Program-made: the position numbers and the translations under genes
NCBI GenBank assembly: GCA_947174415.1
Contig: CAMWIW010000002.1
Coordinates: forward strand, 103,127 to 167,126
Source of the DNA: an uncultured Clostridia bacterium
GTDB lineage: Bacteria > Bacillota > Clostridia > Christensenellales > Borkfalkiaceae
Length of the DNA stretch: 64,000 bases
Reading direction: 5' to 3'
Notes under the pieces: generated by a model
What the model saw: only the letters and a program-made list of their open reading frames with translations
The model's database searches: none
Told to the model about the DNA's origin: nothing
Shown: piece by piece, positions 1 to 7,725 of the stretch
How positions within the stretch are numbered: the first letter of the stretch is position 1
Layout of the letters: every line of letters begins with the position of its first letter

Positions 1-437
1 AGCTCGATTGCGTGAACGACCGTACCTACGGGAATGTCCGCAAGGCAAAGCGCGTTGCCGCTCTTGATGTCTGCGCCTGCGCCCGAAACTACTTTGTCGC
101 CGACGTTCAGACCGACGGGTGCGAGAATGTATCTCTTTTCGCCGTCAGCGTAAGCAAGAAGTGCGATGTGCGCCGAACGGTTGGGGTCGTACTGAATGGA
201 CTTAACCGTTGCGGGGATACCGTCTTTATTGCGCTTGAAGTCGATAATTCTGTATTTGATTCTGTTGCCGCCGCCGATATGACGAACGGATATTTTACCT
301 TGATTGTTTCTGCCGCCCGATTTGCGCTTGTCGTGCAACAAACTTCTTTCGGGTTTATCGCCCGTGAGTTCGGTGTACGCGCTTACCGTCATAAAACGGC
401 GTGCAGGGGAGGTAGGTTTATACCTTTTAATAGCCAT
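1..437 (-). CDS. rplB: Ribosomal protein L2, partial (C-terminus beyond window)
   Basis: Large-subunit protein that supports the peptidyl-transferase centre and subunit joining. The reverse-strand reading begins [14 protein letters not shown] and continues with KPERSLL and GGRNNQGK, typical L2 N-terminal sequence. About 145 of the usual ~275 residues are visible; the rest runs off the left edge. The ATG at 437 follows an AGGAGG ribosome-binding site. It lies 12 nt downstream of rplW, in the standard S10-operon order. The ORF track shows only antisense shadows here because the gene is cut by the window edge. Confidence 0.97.
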   Translation of the reverse strand, partial: MAIKRYKPTSPARRFMTVSAYTELTGDKPERSLLHDKRKSGGRNNQGKISVRHIGGGNRIKYRIIDFKRNKDGIPATVKSIQYDPNRSAHIALLAYADGEKRYILAPVGLNVGDKVVSGAGADIKSGNALCLADIPVGTVVHAIE

Positions 438-449
438 TTTTACGCCTCC

Positions 450-740
450 TTACGATAACGAGTTGAAGTACTCAATCGCCTTGGAGTCAGCGGTAAGCTG
501 GACGACTGCCTTCTTATAGTCGGGCGTGTAACCTTCGTTCCTGCCCATTCTCTTCTTCTTACCGTGGCAGTTTACGGTGTTCACGTACTCTACTTTTACG
601 TCGAACAGCTTTTCTACCGCGGACTTAATCTGCGTTTTGTTTGCGGACTTTTTAACGATAAACGTATACTTCTTGTCCGCTATTCCGTCGTAACCTTTTT
701 CGGTGAGGAGCGGTTTTAAAATTATATCTTCGGCAAACAT
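450..740 (-). CDS. rplW: Ribosomal protein L23
   Basis: 96 aa, the usual length for bacterial L23, which sits at the polypeptide exit tunnel and docks trigger factor and SRP. The sequence contains the family hallmarks LTEKG near the N-terminus, [22 protein letters not shown] and the [15 protein letters not shown] region. Its start overlaps the last base of rplD, so translation is probably coupled. It is the fourth gene of the S10 operon. Confidence 0.97.
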   Translation of the reverse strand: MFAEDIILKPLLTEKGYDGIADKKYTFIVKKSANKTQIKSAVEKLFDVKVEYVNTVNCHGKKKRMGRNEGYTPDYKKAVVQLTADSKAIEYFNSLS

Positions 741-1366
741 TATTCTCCGTAGACCTCCTCGATTTTCTTAACTGCCGCTTTCGTCATAACGACTTTTGCG
801 TTTGCAACCACTTCATAGGTTGAAATCTGCGCAACGGGCAAGGTTGAAAGCTTCTGAATGTTTCTTGCGGCAAGAATGACCTTTTCGTCGTTCGTATCCA
901 TTACGATAACCGCAGACTTGTCAAGCTTCAACGCCTCTTTGAATGCAACCATTTCTTTGGTCTTGCCGTCTTTTACCGCGAGCTTGTCAACAACGATAAA
1001 TTCGCCGTCGGCAACCTTCTTGGAAAGTGCGGAAAGTAACGCGCCGATTTTTGCCTTCTTGTTCATATCCTTGGAGAAATCACGGCTCTTAGGTGCAAAT
1101 ACGACGCCGCCCTTTATCCATTGGGGTGCGCGGATCGAACCCTGACGGGCGTTACCCGTGCCCTTCTGTCTCCAAGGCTTTCTGCCGCCGCCGCGTACTT
1201 CCGTACGGGTGAGGGTGGATTTCGTACCTTGTCTTTCGTTTGCAAGGCGGGTTACTACCGCCTGGTGAATGAGCGGTTCGTTGTATTCAACACCGAATAC
1301 CTTGTCGCTCAATTTCATAGTGCCGGCTTCGCTGCCGTCCATTTTATACACTTTTACGCTAGGCAT
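740..1366 (-). CDS. rplD: Ribosomal protein L4
   Basis: 208 aa. Large-subunit assembly protein lining the exit tunnel. The conserved extended loop is clear ([19 protein letters not shown], then [15 protein letters not shown]). In Escherichia coli L4 represses its own operon through the S10 leader; whether it does so here is not known, but the operon has a long leader with an attenuator-like hairpin. It is preceded by rplC with an 11-nt gap and followed directly by rplW. Confidence 0.97.
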   Translation of the reverse strand: MPSVKVYKMDGSEAGTMKLSDKVFGVEYNEPLIHQAVVTRLANERQGTKSTLTRTEVRGGGRKPWRQKGTGNARQGSIRAPQWIKGGVVFAPKSRDFSKDMNKKAKIGALLSALSKKVADGEFIVVDKLAVKDGKTKEMVAFKEALKLDKSAVIVMDTNDEKVILAARNIQKLSTLPVAQISTYEVVANAKVVMTKAAVKKIEEVYGE

Positions 1367-1377
1367 TTCGTACCTCC

Positions 1378-2007
1378 TTACTTAACGGTGTCGTTAATGG
1401 TAACGACGCTGCCGTTAGGCCCAGGAACTGAGCCCTTTATGAGTAAACAGTTTCTTTCAACGTCCACTCTTACTATCTCGAGGTTTTGTACGGTTACGTT
1501 CTCAACGCCGTACTGACCTGCGAGGTGCTTGTTCTTGAATACTCTCGAAGGCGAGCTGTTCGCGCCCATTGAACCGGGTTCTCTGTGCACAGGTCCGACG
1601 CCGTGAGTTTCTTTAAGTCTGTGCTGATTCCAACGCTTGATAACGCCCGAATAGCCGTGTCCTTTGGAAACGCCGTGTACGTCTACTCTGTCTCCCGCCG
1701 TAAAGACGTCTGCCTTGATTTCGCCGCCGACCGTGTAGGAAGCGGTATCTGCAAGACGGAATTCTTTCAGCACTTTGCAAGGCTTAACGCCTGCTTTTTT
1801 GAACTGTCCGAGTTCGGGCTTGGTCAAAGCCTTTTCCTTCGCCTCGTCAAAACCGAGTTTCAAAGCGGCGTAGCCGTCCTTTTCAACAGTTTTGATTTGC
1901 ACTACGGGGCAGGGGCCCGCTTCGATTACGGTTACGGGGATAACCTTGCCCTCTGCCGTAAATATCTGGGTCATACCCGCTTTACGGCCGATGATTGCTT
2001 TATTCAT
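1378..2007 (-). CDS. rplC: Ribosomal protein L3
   Basis: 209 aa, full length. The start [16 protein letters not shown] is the canonical L3 N-terminus, and [15 protein letters not shown] followed by [24 protein letters not shown] matches the central loop that approaches the peptidyl-transferase centre. It is the second gene of the S10 operon. The 118-nt gap to rpsJ upstream is longer than elsewhere in this operon and shows no ORF or strong hairpin. Confidence 0.97.
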   Translation of the reverse strand: MNKAIIGRKAGMTQIFTAEGKVIPVTVIEAGPCPVVQIKTVEKDGYAALKLGFDEAKEKALTKPELGQFKKAGVKPCKVLKEFRLADTASYTVGGEIKADVFTAGDRVDVHGVSKGHGYSGVIKRWNQHRLKETHGVGPVHREPGSMGANSSPSRVFKNKHLAGQYGVENVTVQNLEIVRVDVERNCLLIKGSVPGPNGSVVTINDTVK

Positions 2008-2125
2008 TGATAAAGTTCTCCTTATAAAAATTTATTTCTCAGATACCGCGGCTCGCCGTCCCGCCGTTTCCGTCGTCTGCAAACCGTAGAGTATCTATAT
2101 TGACTTATATAATAATATGGAAAGA

Positions 2126-2425
2126 TTACAGCTTAATCTTAATATCTACGCCTGCGGGAAGGTGAACGGTATCCAAAAGCTTCGCGTTGGGGGTATAGAT
2201 ATCGATAATGCGCTTATAAGTTCTCTGTTCGAACTGCTCGCGGCTGTCCTTGTACTTGTGGGGCGAACGAAGAATAGTTACTATTTCCTTCTCGGTGGGA
2301 AGGGGAATAGGTCCTGAAATCTTAGCTCCGCTCTTCTTCATAGTTTCAACTATGCGTGAAGCTGCCAAATCCACAAGCTCGTGGTCGTATGCCGAAAGTT
2401 TAATTCTGATTTTCTGTCCTGCCAT
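2126..2425 (-). CDS. rpsJ: Ribosomal protein S10 / NusE
   Basis: 99 aa small-subunit protein, also the NusE component of antitermination complexes. [19 protein letters not shown] and [29 protein letters not shown] are diagnostic. First gene of the operon; the ATG at 2425 follows an AAGGAG site. Transcription is expected from the consensus promoter at 2691-2719, giving a leader of about 260 nt. Confidence 0.98.
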   Translation of the reverse strand: MAGQKIRIKLSAYDHELVDLAASRIVETMKKSGAKISGPIPLPTEKEIVTILRSPHKYKDSREQFEQRTYKRIIDIYTPNAKLLDTVHLPAGVDIKIKL

Positions 2426-2440
2426 TTTTAACTCCTTTTC

Positions 2441-2685
2441 CTAACAAAATTTACGTTTCGCGTGTCAACTTATCCGTGTGTATCGCGCCTTTCCCGTGAA
2501 AAAACACCGCATAGCGGCGTAAGCGAGTAAGCCACGGTTAGTCGCAAGGGTCTTGCCCTCACACTTGTCAGCGCAAATTATCTGTAACGGGGACTTGCCG
2601 TTTTTTGCAGTAACTTTACGCCTCTTCCCTATACACTTTTACGGTCTTTCCCGCCCCGAAAAAAGGGCAGAAATTTTGACACGCT
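2441..2685 (-). ncRNA. S10-operon mRNA leader, structured
   Basis: About 245 nt lie between the predicted transcription start and rpsJ, with no plausible ORF. In transcript order they contain a GGCGTAA segment, an AACGG...CCGTT hairpin, a GCAAG...CTTGC hairpin, a CCGTG...CACGG pair enclosing the terminator hairpin, and finally the ribosome-binding site. Autoregulated S10 leaders are established in Proteobacteria; a direct match to a described family was not recognised here. Confidence 0.5.
2499..2520 (-). terminator. Attenuator-like intrinsic terminator in the S10 leader
   Basis: On the minus strand ACGCCGC-TAT-GCGGTGT forms a 7-bp hairpin (one G-U pair) followed at once by six T residues. 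It lies inside the leader, about 75 nt before rpsJ, where an unregulated terminator would block the operon. An upstream leader segment GGCGTAA can pair with TTACGCC of the 5' arm, which would allow an antitermination fold. This is inferred from sequence only. Confidence 0.6.
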
Positions 2686-2690
2686 TAACT

Positions 2691-2719
2691 ATTATATAAA
2701 ACACAAAAACAAAAGTCAA
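2691..2719 (-). promoter_or_regulatory. Promoter of the S10 operon
   Basis: Minus strand TTGACT (2714-2719), 17-nt spacer, TATAAT (2691-2696). One mismatch from the sigma-A consensus, with ideal spacing. No ORF lies between it and rpsJ. Confidence 0.85.
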
Positions 2720-2956
2720 CGAAATTTCGCCGCTTTTTTAATTGTTTTTGCCCGTTTTCGGGCGTTTTTAACCCGTTTTTTGCGCAAAAAACTATATTTG
2801 CGCTCAAATCGGCAAATACACACTATATCTTGTCCGTTTTCGCCCTTTTCCGTCAAAATTTTATTATGCAAAAAACCGCGAAAACGGGGTATTAAATTTT
2901 CTTATACCTTTTTATAAATGTGAAATAGATTGATTTTTGTTAGTTTCTAACAGAAA
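2720..2956. other. AT-rich noncoding gap
   Basis: No credible ORF. A GCCCG-TTTT-CGGGC hairpin (2750-2763) is followed by T5 on the plus strand, where there is no upstream gene. On the minus strand a weak hairpin near 2874-2893 followed by T6 could terminate the small gene at 2957-3217. Nothing else stands out. Confidence 0.4.
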
Positions 2957-3217
2957 TCACTTTAAAATCGCCTCAGCCGCAAGGGATAAGCCAAGTTTAA
3001 ACCCCTCCTTGAAATTCTGCAAAAAAGTTTGTGAATGTTGAGAAAGCTGTAAATCGTTAATTTGGTCATATAGCTTTTTCTGCTCTTCGTTCAGGCTTGC
3101 ATAAAAATCTTTTTGGAGTTTATTTACCCTTTCCGAAATAATTTTGTACTCGTTAGAAATTGAAAATAATTCCTTATTCGCCGTTCCGTAATAAATGTTT
3201 TCAATAGCCGTTCTCAT
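2957..3217 (-). CDS. Small DUF6809-type protein (solo copy)
   Basis: 86 aa, no signal peptide or membrane segment, predicted helical. The layout MRTAIENIYYG ... EEQKKLYDQI ... FKEGFKLGLSLAAEAILK matches what I recall of the DUF6809 family: an N-terminal IENLYYG motif, a central acidic or amphipathic helix and a C-terminal F-x-x-GFKLG motif. Two paralogues occur in this window (22650-22913 and 55159-55419), each divergent from an XRE repressor; this copy has none. It has its own promoter (3253-3281) and a good TCAGGAGGAAATA ribosome site. The molecular function is unknown. Confidence 0.8.
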   Translation of the reverse strand: MRTAIENIYYGTANKELFSISNEYKIISERVNKLQKDFYASLNEEQKKLYDQINDLQLSQHSQTFLQNFKEGFKLGLSLAAEAILK

Positions 3218-3252
3218 TTATTTCCTCCTGATGCAACATTATTATAATATTT

Positions 3253-3281
3253 TTTATATTATTCGTGTTTACTCAGGTCAA
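3253..3281 (-). promoter_or_regulatory. Promoter of the solo DUF6809 gene
   Basis: Minus strand TTGACC (3276-3281), 17-nt spacer, TATAAA (3253-3258), about 35 nt before the ATG. Unlike the two paralogues, the spacer holds no palindrome, which fits the lack of an adjacent repressor. Confidence 0.7.
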
Positions 3282-3297
3282 GAAACCTTAATTTACT

Positions 3298-3363
3298 GTT
3301 TGACTTGCACTTAGCACAAATTGCAATAACGCAAACAAGATACTTGGTCAAGCGGAACGCTTG
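3298..3363 (-). repeat. 65-bp repeat unit, copy A
   Basis: Read on the minus strand it has the conserved head CAAGCGTTCCGCTTGACC...AAGTATCTTG, a 23-nt variable middle, then TGCAAGTCAAAC at the position where other copies have CTCAAATCAAAC. It is the most divergent copy. It sits between divergent promoters rather than at a gene 3' end. Confidence 0.6.
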
Positions 3364-3430
3364 CGGGGCTGTTTTTTGCGTGTTTTTAGTCAAGCGTTTT
3401 ATGCAAAACTTGCGTATTCAAAATTCGGTA
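3364..3430. other. Remainder of the intergenic gap before the EF-G-like gene
   Basis: Contains only AT-rich sequence with short echoes of the repeat (GTCAAGCG). No ORF, RNA gene or clear hairpin is visible. Confidence 0.4.
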
Positions 3431-3459
3431 TTGAAATTCCGTCAAACCTATATTATAAT
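3431..3459 (+). promoter_or_regulatory. Promoter of the EF-G-like gene
   Basis: TTGAAA (3431-3436), 17-nt spacer, TATAAT (3454-3459), about 60 nt before the ATG at 3519, which follows an AAGGGG ribosome site. Confidence 0.8.
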
Positions 3460-3518
3460 GGTTGTAATAACAGCGTTGTCCGCATTTTTGCGGCGAGCAA
3501 CGGATAAGGGGATAAAAA

Positions 3519-5567
3519 ATGAATATTACAGCTAAGGAAATTCGCAATGTTGCGGTTATCGGGCACAGCGGCGAGGGCAAGACTACCCTTTGCGAGGCTA
3601 TGCTTTTTAACGGCGGAGTGATTGACAGAATGGGCAAAGTCGAAGACGGCACTACGCTTTTAGACTTCGACGAGCTTGAAAAGGCAAAAAAGATTTCCGT
3701 TTACACTTCGGTTGCGTGCCTTTTATGGAAAGGCGTAAAAATCAACCTTTTGGATTTGCCGGGCTTTTACGACTTCGAGGGCGAACGCCACGAGGGGCTT
3801 GCCGCGTGCGGCGCGGCGGTTTTGGTAATCGGCGCGAACGGAGTTCTGCCCATTGGCGCGGAAAGCGTGGTTGAATACTGCCTGAAACTCGGCAAGCCGC
3901 TTATTATTTTTATAAACGGTATGGACAAAGCCAACGCCGACTATGCGGGCACGGTTGCCGCGCTCAAAGAAAAGTACGCTGGCAAGCTTGCTCCCATTCA
4001 GTTGCCTATTATGGCAGACGGCAAAATGACGGGCTACGTCAACGCTATTCAGGAGAGGGCTTATAAGTTCTCCACGCAAGGACCGCAGGAAATTCCTATT
4101 CCCGCCGAGCTTAAAGGCTATATGGACGATATGCAGGCAAGCCTTATGGAAACGGCGGCGGAAAACGACGAAATTCTCTTAGACAAATATTTTAACGACG
4201 GCAGGCTTACAAAGGAAGAAACCGTTCACGGCGTAAGGCGCGGCATCGCCACGGGCAGCGTAATCCCCGTAATGGCGGGCAGTGCGTTGCAGAACCGCGG
4301 CGTTATTAACCTTCTTGACGAAATCGTGCGCTATATGCCCACCGCCAACGAAAGAAGAAACTCGCTTGCGACCGACCTTTTAGCAGACGAAATCGTCAAT
4401 ATACAGTGCGAAGAGGACGGACCGTTTTTAGCGCAGGTATTCAAGACGGTATACGACGCCTACTCAGGCAAAATGAATTATATTAAAATTTTCCGCGGGC
4501 GGCTGAAAACGGGTATGACCGTATTCAATCCCAACACGAACACGGAAGAACGCATTGGGCAGATTTTTGTTTTAAAAGGGAAAAAAGCCGAGCTAGTGCC
4601 CGAGCTTACCGCGGGAGATATAGGCGCGGTTAACAAACTGACGAATACCGATACCAACCACACGCTTTGCGCGGTTGGGACTTCGTTGGTATTCGACCCT
4701 ATCCGCTTCCCCCACCCCGCCATTTCGCTTGCGGTTAAGCCCGCGACGAAGGGCGACGAGGACAAGACCTTTGCGGGTTTTAAAAAGATGCTCGAAGAGG
4801 ATTACACTTTTTCGGTTGAAAAGCGCGCGGACACGGGCGAACTTATTATCAGCGGACAAGGCGAAGTTCACCTCGAAATGCTCGCAAAGAAACTGAAATC
4901 GCGCTACGGGATTTCAGTCAACCTTACAGAACCGAAAATCCCATACCGCGAAACGATACGCGCGGTGTCTAACGCAGAGGGCAAGCACAAAAAGCAGTCG
5001 GGCGGACACGGACAGTACGGACACTGCAAGGTGCGCTTCGAGCCGTTTGACGGGGACTTCGAGTTCGGCGACGAGGTCGTCGGCGGCGCAGTGCCCAAGC
5101 AGTACGTACCCGCCGTTGAAAAGGGGTTGCGGGAATGTCTTTGCCGCGGAGTTTTGGCGGGTTATCCCGTTACGGGCGTCAGGGCTGTTTTATACGACGG
5201 GAGCTATCACGACGTGGACTCTTCCGAAATGGCGTTTAAAGCGGCTGCCGCGCTTGCCTTTAAAGAGGGAATTAAGAACGCTAAGCCCGTACTTTTAGAG
5301 CCCGTTATGAAGTTGAAGGTTCTGGTTGCGGGCGAATACCTCGGCGGGGTTATGGGCGACATATCCAAACGCAGGGGAAGAATTTCAGACAGCTCAACCG
5401 AAGGCAACCTTACAACGGTTATTGCCGAAGTGCCTCTGTCCGAAATTACGAAGTACGCAACCGACTTGCGCGGCTTGACGCGCGGGCAGGGTAAATTCAC
5501 AACCGAATTTTTGCGGTATGAAGAAGTACCCCCTCAACTTGCCGAAAAAATAATAAGCTCTACCTAA
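3519..5567 (+). CDS. EF-G-like translational GTPase (paralogue)
   Basis: 682 aa, the length of an EF-G paralogue. The P-loop GHSGEGKTT lies at about residues 15-23. Switch I is degenerate (EKAKKISVYTS in place of the ERxRGITI consensus), G3 is DLPGF rather than DTPGH, and G4 is NGMD rather than NKMD. Domains II to V follow, including HVDSSEMAFKAAAALAF-like and RGRISDSS segments. Such features mark the EF-G-like group found beside true EF-G in many Firmicutes; the canonical fusA should lie elsewhere. It is monocistronic with its own promoter and terminator. Whether it hydrolyses GTP normally or acts in recycling or stress is not visible. Confidence 0.9.
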   Translation: MNITAKEIRNVAVIGHSGEGKTTLCEAMLFNGGVIDRMGKVEDGTTLLDFDELEKAKKISVYTSVACLLWKGVKINLLDLPGFYDFEGERHEGLAACGAAVLVIGANGVLPIGAESVVEYCLKLGKPLIIFINGMDKANADYAGTVAALKEKYAGKLAPIQLPIMADGKMTGYVNAIQERAYKFSTQGPQEIPIPAELKGYMDDMQASLMETAAENDEILLDKYFNDGRLTKEETVHGVRRGIATGSVIPVMAGSALQNRGVINLLDEIVRYMPTANERRNSLATDLLADEIVNIQCEEDGPFLAQVFKTVYDAYSGKMNYIKIFRGRLKTGMTVFNPNTNTEERIGQIFVLKGKKAELVPELTAGDIGAVNKLTNTDTNHTLCAVGTSLVFDPIRFPHPAISLAVKPATKGDEDKTFAGFKKMLEEDYTFSVEKRADTGELIISGQGEVHLEMLAKKLKSRYGISVNLTEPKIPYRETIRAVSNAEGKHKKQSGGHGQYGHCKVRFEPFDGDFEFGDEVVGGAVPKQYVPAVEKGLRECLCRGVLAGYPVTGVRAVLYDGSYHDVDSSEMAFKAAAALAFKEGIKNAKPVLLEPVMKLKVLVAGEYLGGVMGDISKRRGRISDSSTEGNLTTVIAEVPLSEITKYATDLRGLTRGQGKFTTEFLRYEEVPPQLAEKIISST

Positions 5568-5571
5568 TTTC

Positions 5572-5612
5572 AAACGAAAGCCCCGCGGTATTCGCCGCGG
5601 GGCTTTCGTTTG
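5572..5612. terminator. Bidirectional intrinsic terminator
   Basis: CAAACGAAAGCCCCGCGG pairs perfectly over 18 bp with its complement around a 5-nt loop. It separates the convergent EF-G-like gene and the 5625-6764 gene and can serve both. Confidence 0.85.
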
Positions 5613-5624
5613 ATTTGCCGTTAT

Positions 5625-6764
5625 TTAGTTAAACGAAACCTCTCCGTATTTTATATATTTAATAAGCCTGACAAACGCTCCGACCACGAATACGCCGCCC
5701 ATTGCCATAAAAAAGGCGGAGGCGCAGTACAACACACTGAACGAAGTCAAAAACTCGTGCAAGCTTGCAAACGGCAACGGCACACCCGTTGTGTTACTTA
5801 TCAGTAGACACAGCACTACGGGGAACACCACGAACATACACCCGAAAAGCAGCGGAATGATAAACACCAATACTATCGGCACGAAACTAAACGCGGTACA
5901 CATTACAATCAGTCCTATACCGATAAAGATAACACCGCCCTCTGCGGGGATAGTGCTGTCAGGCGCATAGTGCAAACCGATAACCGCGCACCCCGCCAAC
6001 ACTGCAACTATTCCCATACACAGCCCGCCCATATGCGTGATATCAAGGTTTTTACGGAAATCGCTTCGCCTTTCCTTTGCACGGCTCTTTTTGTCTTCCG
6101 AACCGTACAGCGATTGTATGTGAAGTTTTGCTCCGAAAATTTCTTTAAGTTTTTTTAATTCGCGTATAGGAAGGCGCAAGCCCGTACAAGTAACGCACTC
6201 CAAAGTGTATGCAAGTATCGAGAACGTACATTCCTTGCCCGTCTCGTACGCGGTAATTTTTGAAACGCTTGAACGGCGCAACACCTTGACCTCCGCCCCG
6301 TCCGTTACGCGGATATAATTTTCGTAAACTTCAAATACGGGTTGAGGGTCGGGATAGTCTAACTTATCATAATAGTTTTCCATCATTTCCGCACTGTCTT
6401 CAACCCCCGCCCTTTCGTTATTCCGAACCAACTTGTGGCGGAGGACAAACCGCAAAAACTTGTCCCACAGTTTAAACATTGACAGAAAAACTATAAGAAT
6501 GCACACCGCCAAAACAATAAAATCTACTATATGGCTTAGAAGTGTCTTAGCACCGCCGCACAGCACGTCGTCGATTACGGTATACAAAAACCAGAACACG
6601 AGAAAAGCCGAAATTATATACAGATAAATTGCGACAGGCGAACGCCATGTTTTTTTGCGTTCGCCAGCTTTTTTGTTATTTGATTTTTTAACACTTTTAC
6701 CAAACCCGTAAAGTTTTACACCCAAATCCTCCGGCGGGTTTTCAAGCACAATACTATATGCCAT
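5625..6764 (-). CDS. Multi-pass membrane protein, unknown function
   Basis: 379 aa. A basic cytosolic N-terminus (KKSNNKKAGERKK) precedes two hydrophobic helices (about 43-65 and 78-97). A soluble region of some 130 residues with a FEVYENYIRVTDGAEVKVLRR strand pattern resembles the small beta domain seen in YcxB-like or PH-like membrane proteins. Four to five more hydrophobic helices end the protein. No catalytic motif was recognised. It starts 1 nt after the stop of the GTPase gene at 6766-7719, so the two are probably co-translated in the same operon. Confidence 0.75.
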   Translation of the reverse strand: MAYSIVLENPPEDLGVKLYGFGKSVKKSNNKKAGERKKTWRSPVAIYLYIISAFLVFWFLYTVIDDVLCGGAKTLLSHIVDFIVLAVCILIVFLSMFKLWDKFLRFVLRHKLVRNNERAGVEDSAEMMENYYDKLDYPDPQPVFEVYENYIRVTDGAEVKVLRRSSVSKITAYETGKECTFSILAYTLECVTCTGLRLPIRELKKLKEIFGAKLHIQSLYGSEDKKSRAKERRSDFRKNLDITHMGGLCMGIVAVLAGCAVIGLHYAPDSTIPAEGGVIFIGIGLIVMCTAFSFVPIVLVFIIPLLFGCMFVVFPVVLCLLISNTTGVPLPFASLHEFLTSFSVLYCASAFFMAMGGVFVVGAFVRLIKYIKYGEVSFN

Positions 6765-6765
6765 A

Positions 6766-7719
6766 TTAATAATAAGTTACTACCGCTTCTTCGGGCGGGT
6801 CGGAGCGCTCGGCTTTTTCCGCTATCAGCACAGGGCCTTCGCCGCGGTATACGGCGTTCTTTTCAAGCGCGATTTTAGCGGTTACGGTAAGCCAGTCGCG
6901 GGTTTCCACTCCCTTTATAAGGTTGCCGATTTTTACGGCGAAACCGTCGTAGGCAATGTCCGCCTCGCAACAAGTCATTATGTGCCTGCCGAGAACGATA
7001 TAGCCCTTGGGCACTTTCTTCGAAACCGCAGCCATACCCTTAAAACGCACGGTCTTGCCGATATACTCGTCGGTCTTTTCGGCAAGGTCGCGATAGAACC
7101 AGGCAAAATCTCTGTCCTCTATCTCGATTACGGGCGCGTTCACGTCGAACGGCATAGGGTCTTCTATATCGTCGTAAACAACTTCTCCGCCCAAATATTC
7201 GTAGACTATGTCGGGGCGGCGGGATATGCCGCGTATGACTTTGTGGAAATCCTCTTTTACGTACTCGCCTTTAAAACGGTTGAAAACCACCATTTGCGTC
7301 ATCTGCACTTTATCAAAAACGAGTTGACGCATATTCTGGTTGAAGTTTAAAAACGTGGTTGCGTCGAAGAAGGTCATTATCTGGTCGATAACCCAATTTT
7401 CGGGCATTGCCTCGAAGAACTGCGAAAGTAACCAAGTGCCGTTGTATTCGACGACTACGCGCTCGACTTTGTACTTTTTAGCAAGCGCGGAGAGGTTGTC
7501 CATAGTAAGCTCGTCCACGCTTTCGAGTGTAACTTTGGTTACGTAGCGTACTTTGAATAAGTCGGGGTTGTACTCCTCTTCGCCCTCTTCGCAGACCAAA
7601 AGCAGAGTTCTTTCGCCCGTGTTCATTCGCTCGTCTTCGAGCGTTTCCTGTATGAATTTAGTTTTTCCCGATTCCAAAAAACCGAGGAATAAGAAAACCG
7701 AAATTTCTTGCTGTTCCAT
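6766..7719 (-). CDS. CobW/G3E-type GTPase with YcgQ-like C-terminal domain
   Basis: 317 aa. The N-terminal part has the G3E P-loop GFLESGKTKF (residues 13-22) and CobW-like beta-alpha order, but lacks the CxCC metal motif of its neighbour. The last ~100 residues (GKTVRFKGMAAVSKKVPKGYIVLGRHIMTCC onward) resemble the C-terminal domain of the YcgQ/TIGR03943 putative permease subunits, which normally are separate membrane proteins beside CobW genes. The fusion suggests a role in metal handling or metalloprotein maturation. It lies 6 nt downstream of the second GTPase gene. The domain assignment is from memory of the families. Confidence 0.75.
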   Translation of the reverse strand: MEQQEISVFLFLGFLESGKTKFIQETLEDERMNTGERTLLLVCEEGEEEYNPDLFKVRYVTKVTLESVDELTMDNLSALAKKYKVERVVVEYNGTWLLSQFFEAMPENWVIDQIMTFFDATTFLNFNQNMRQLVFDKVQMTQMVVFNRFKGEYVKEDFHKVIRGISRRPDIVYEYLGGEVVYDDIEDPMPFDVNAPVIEIEDRDFAWFYRDLAEKTDEYIGKTVRFKGMAAVSKKVPKGYIVLGRHIMTCCEADIAYDGFAVKIGNLIKGVETRDWLTVTAKIALEKNAVYRGEGPVLIAEKAERSDPPEEAVVTYY

Positions 7720-7725
7720 AAAAAT

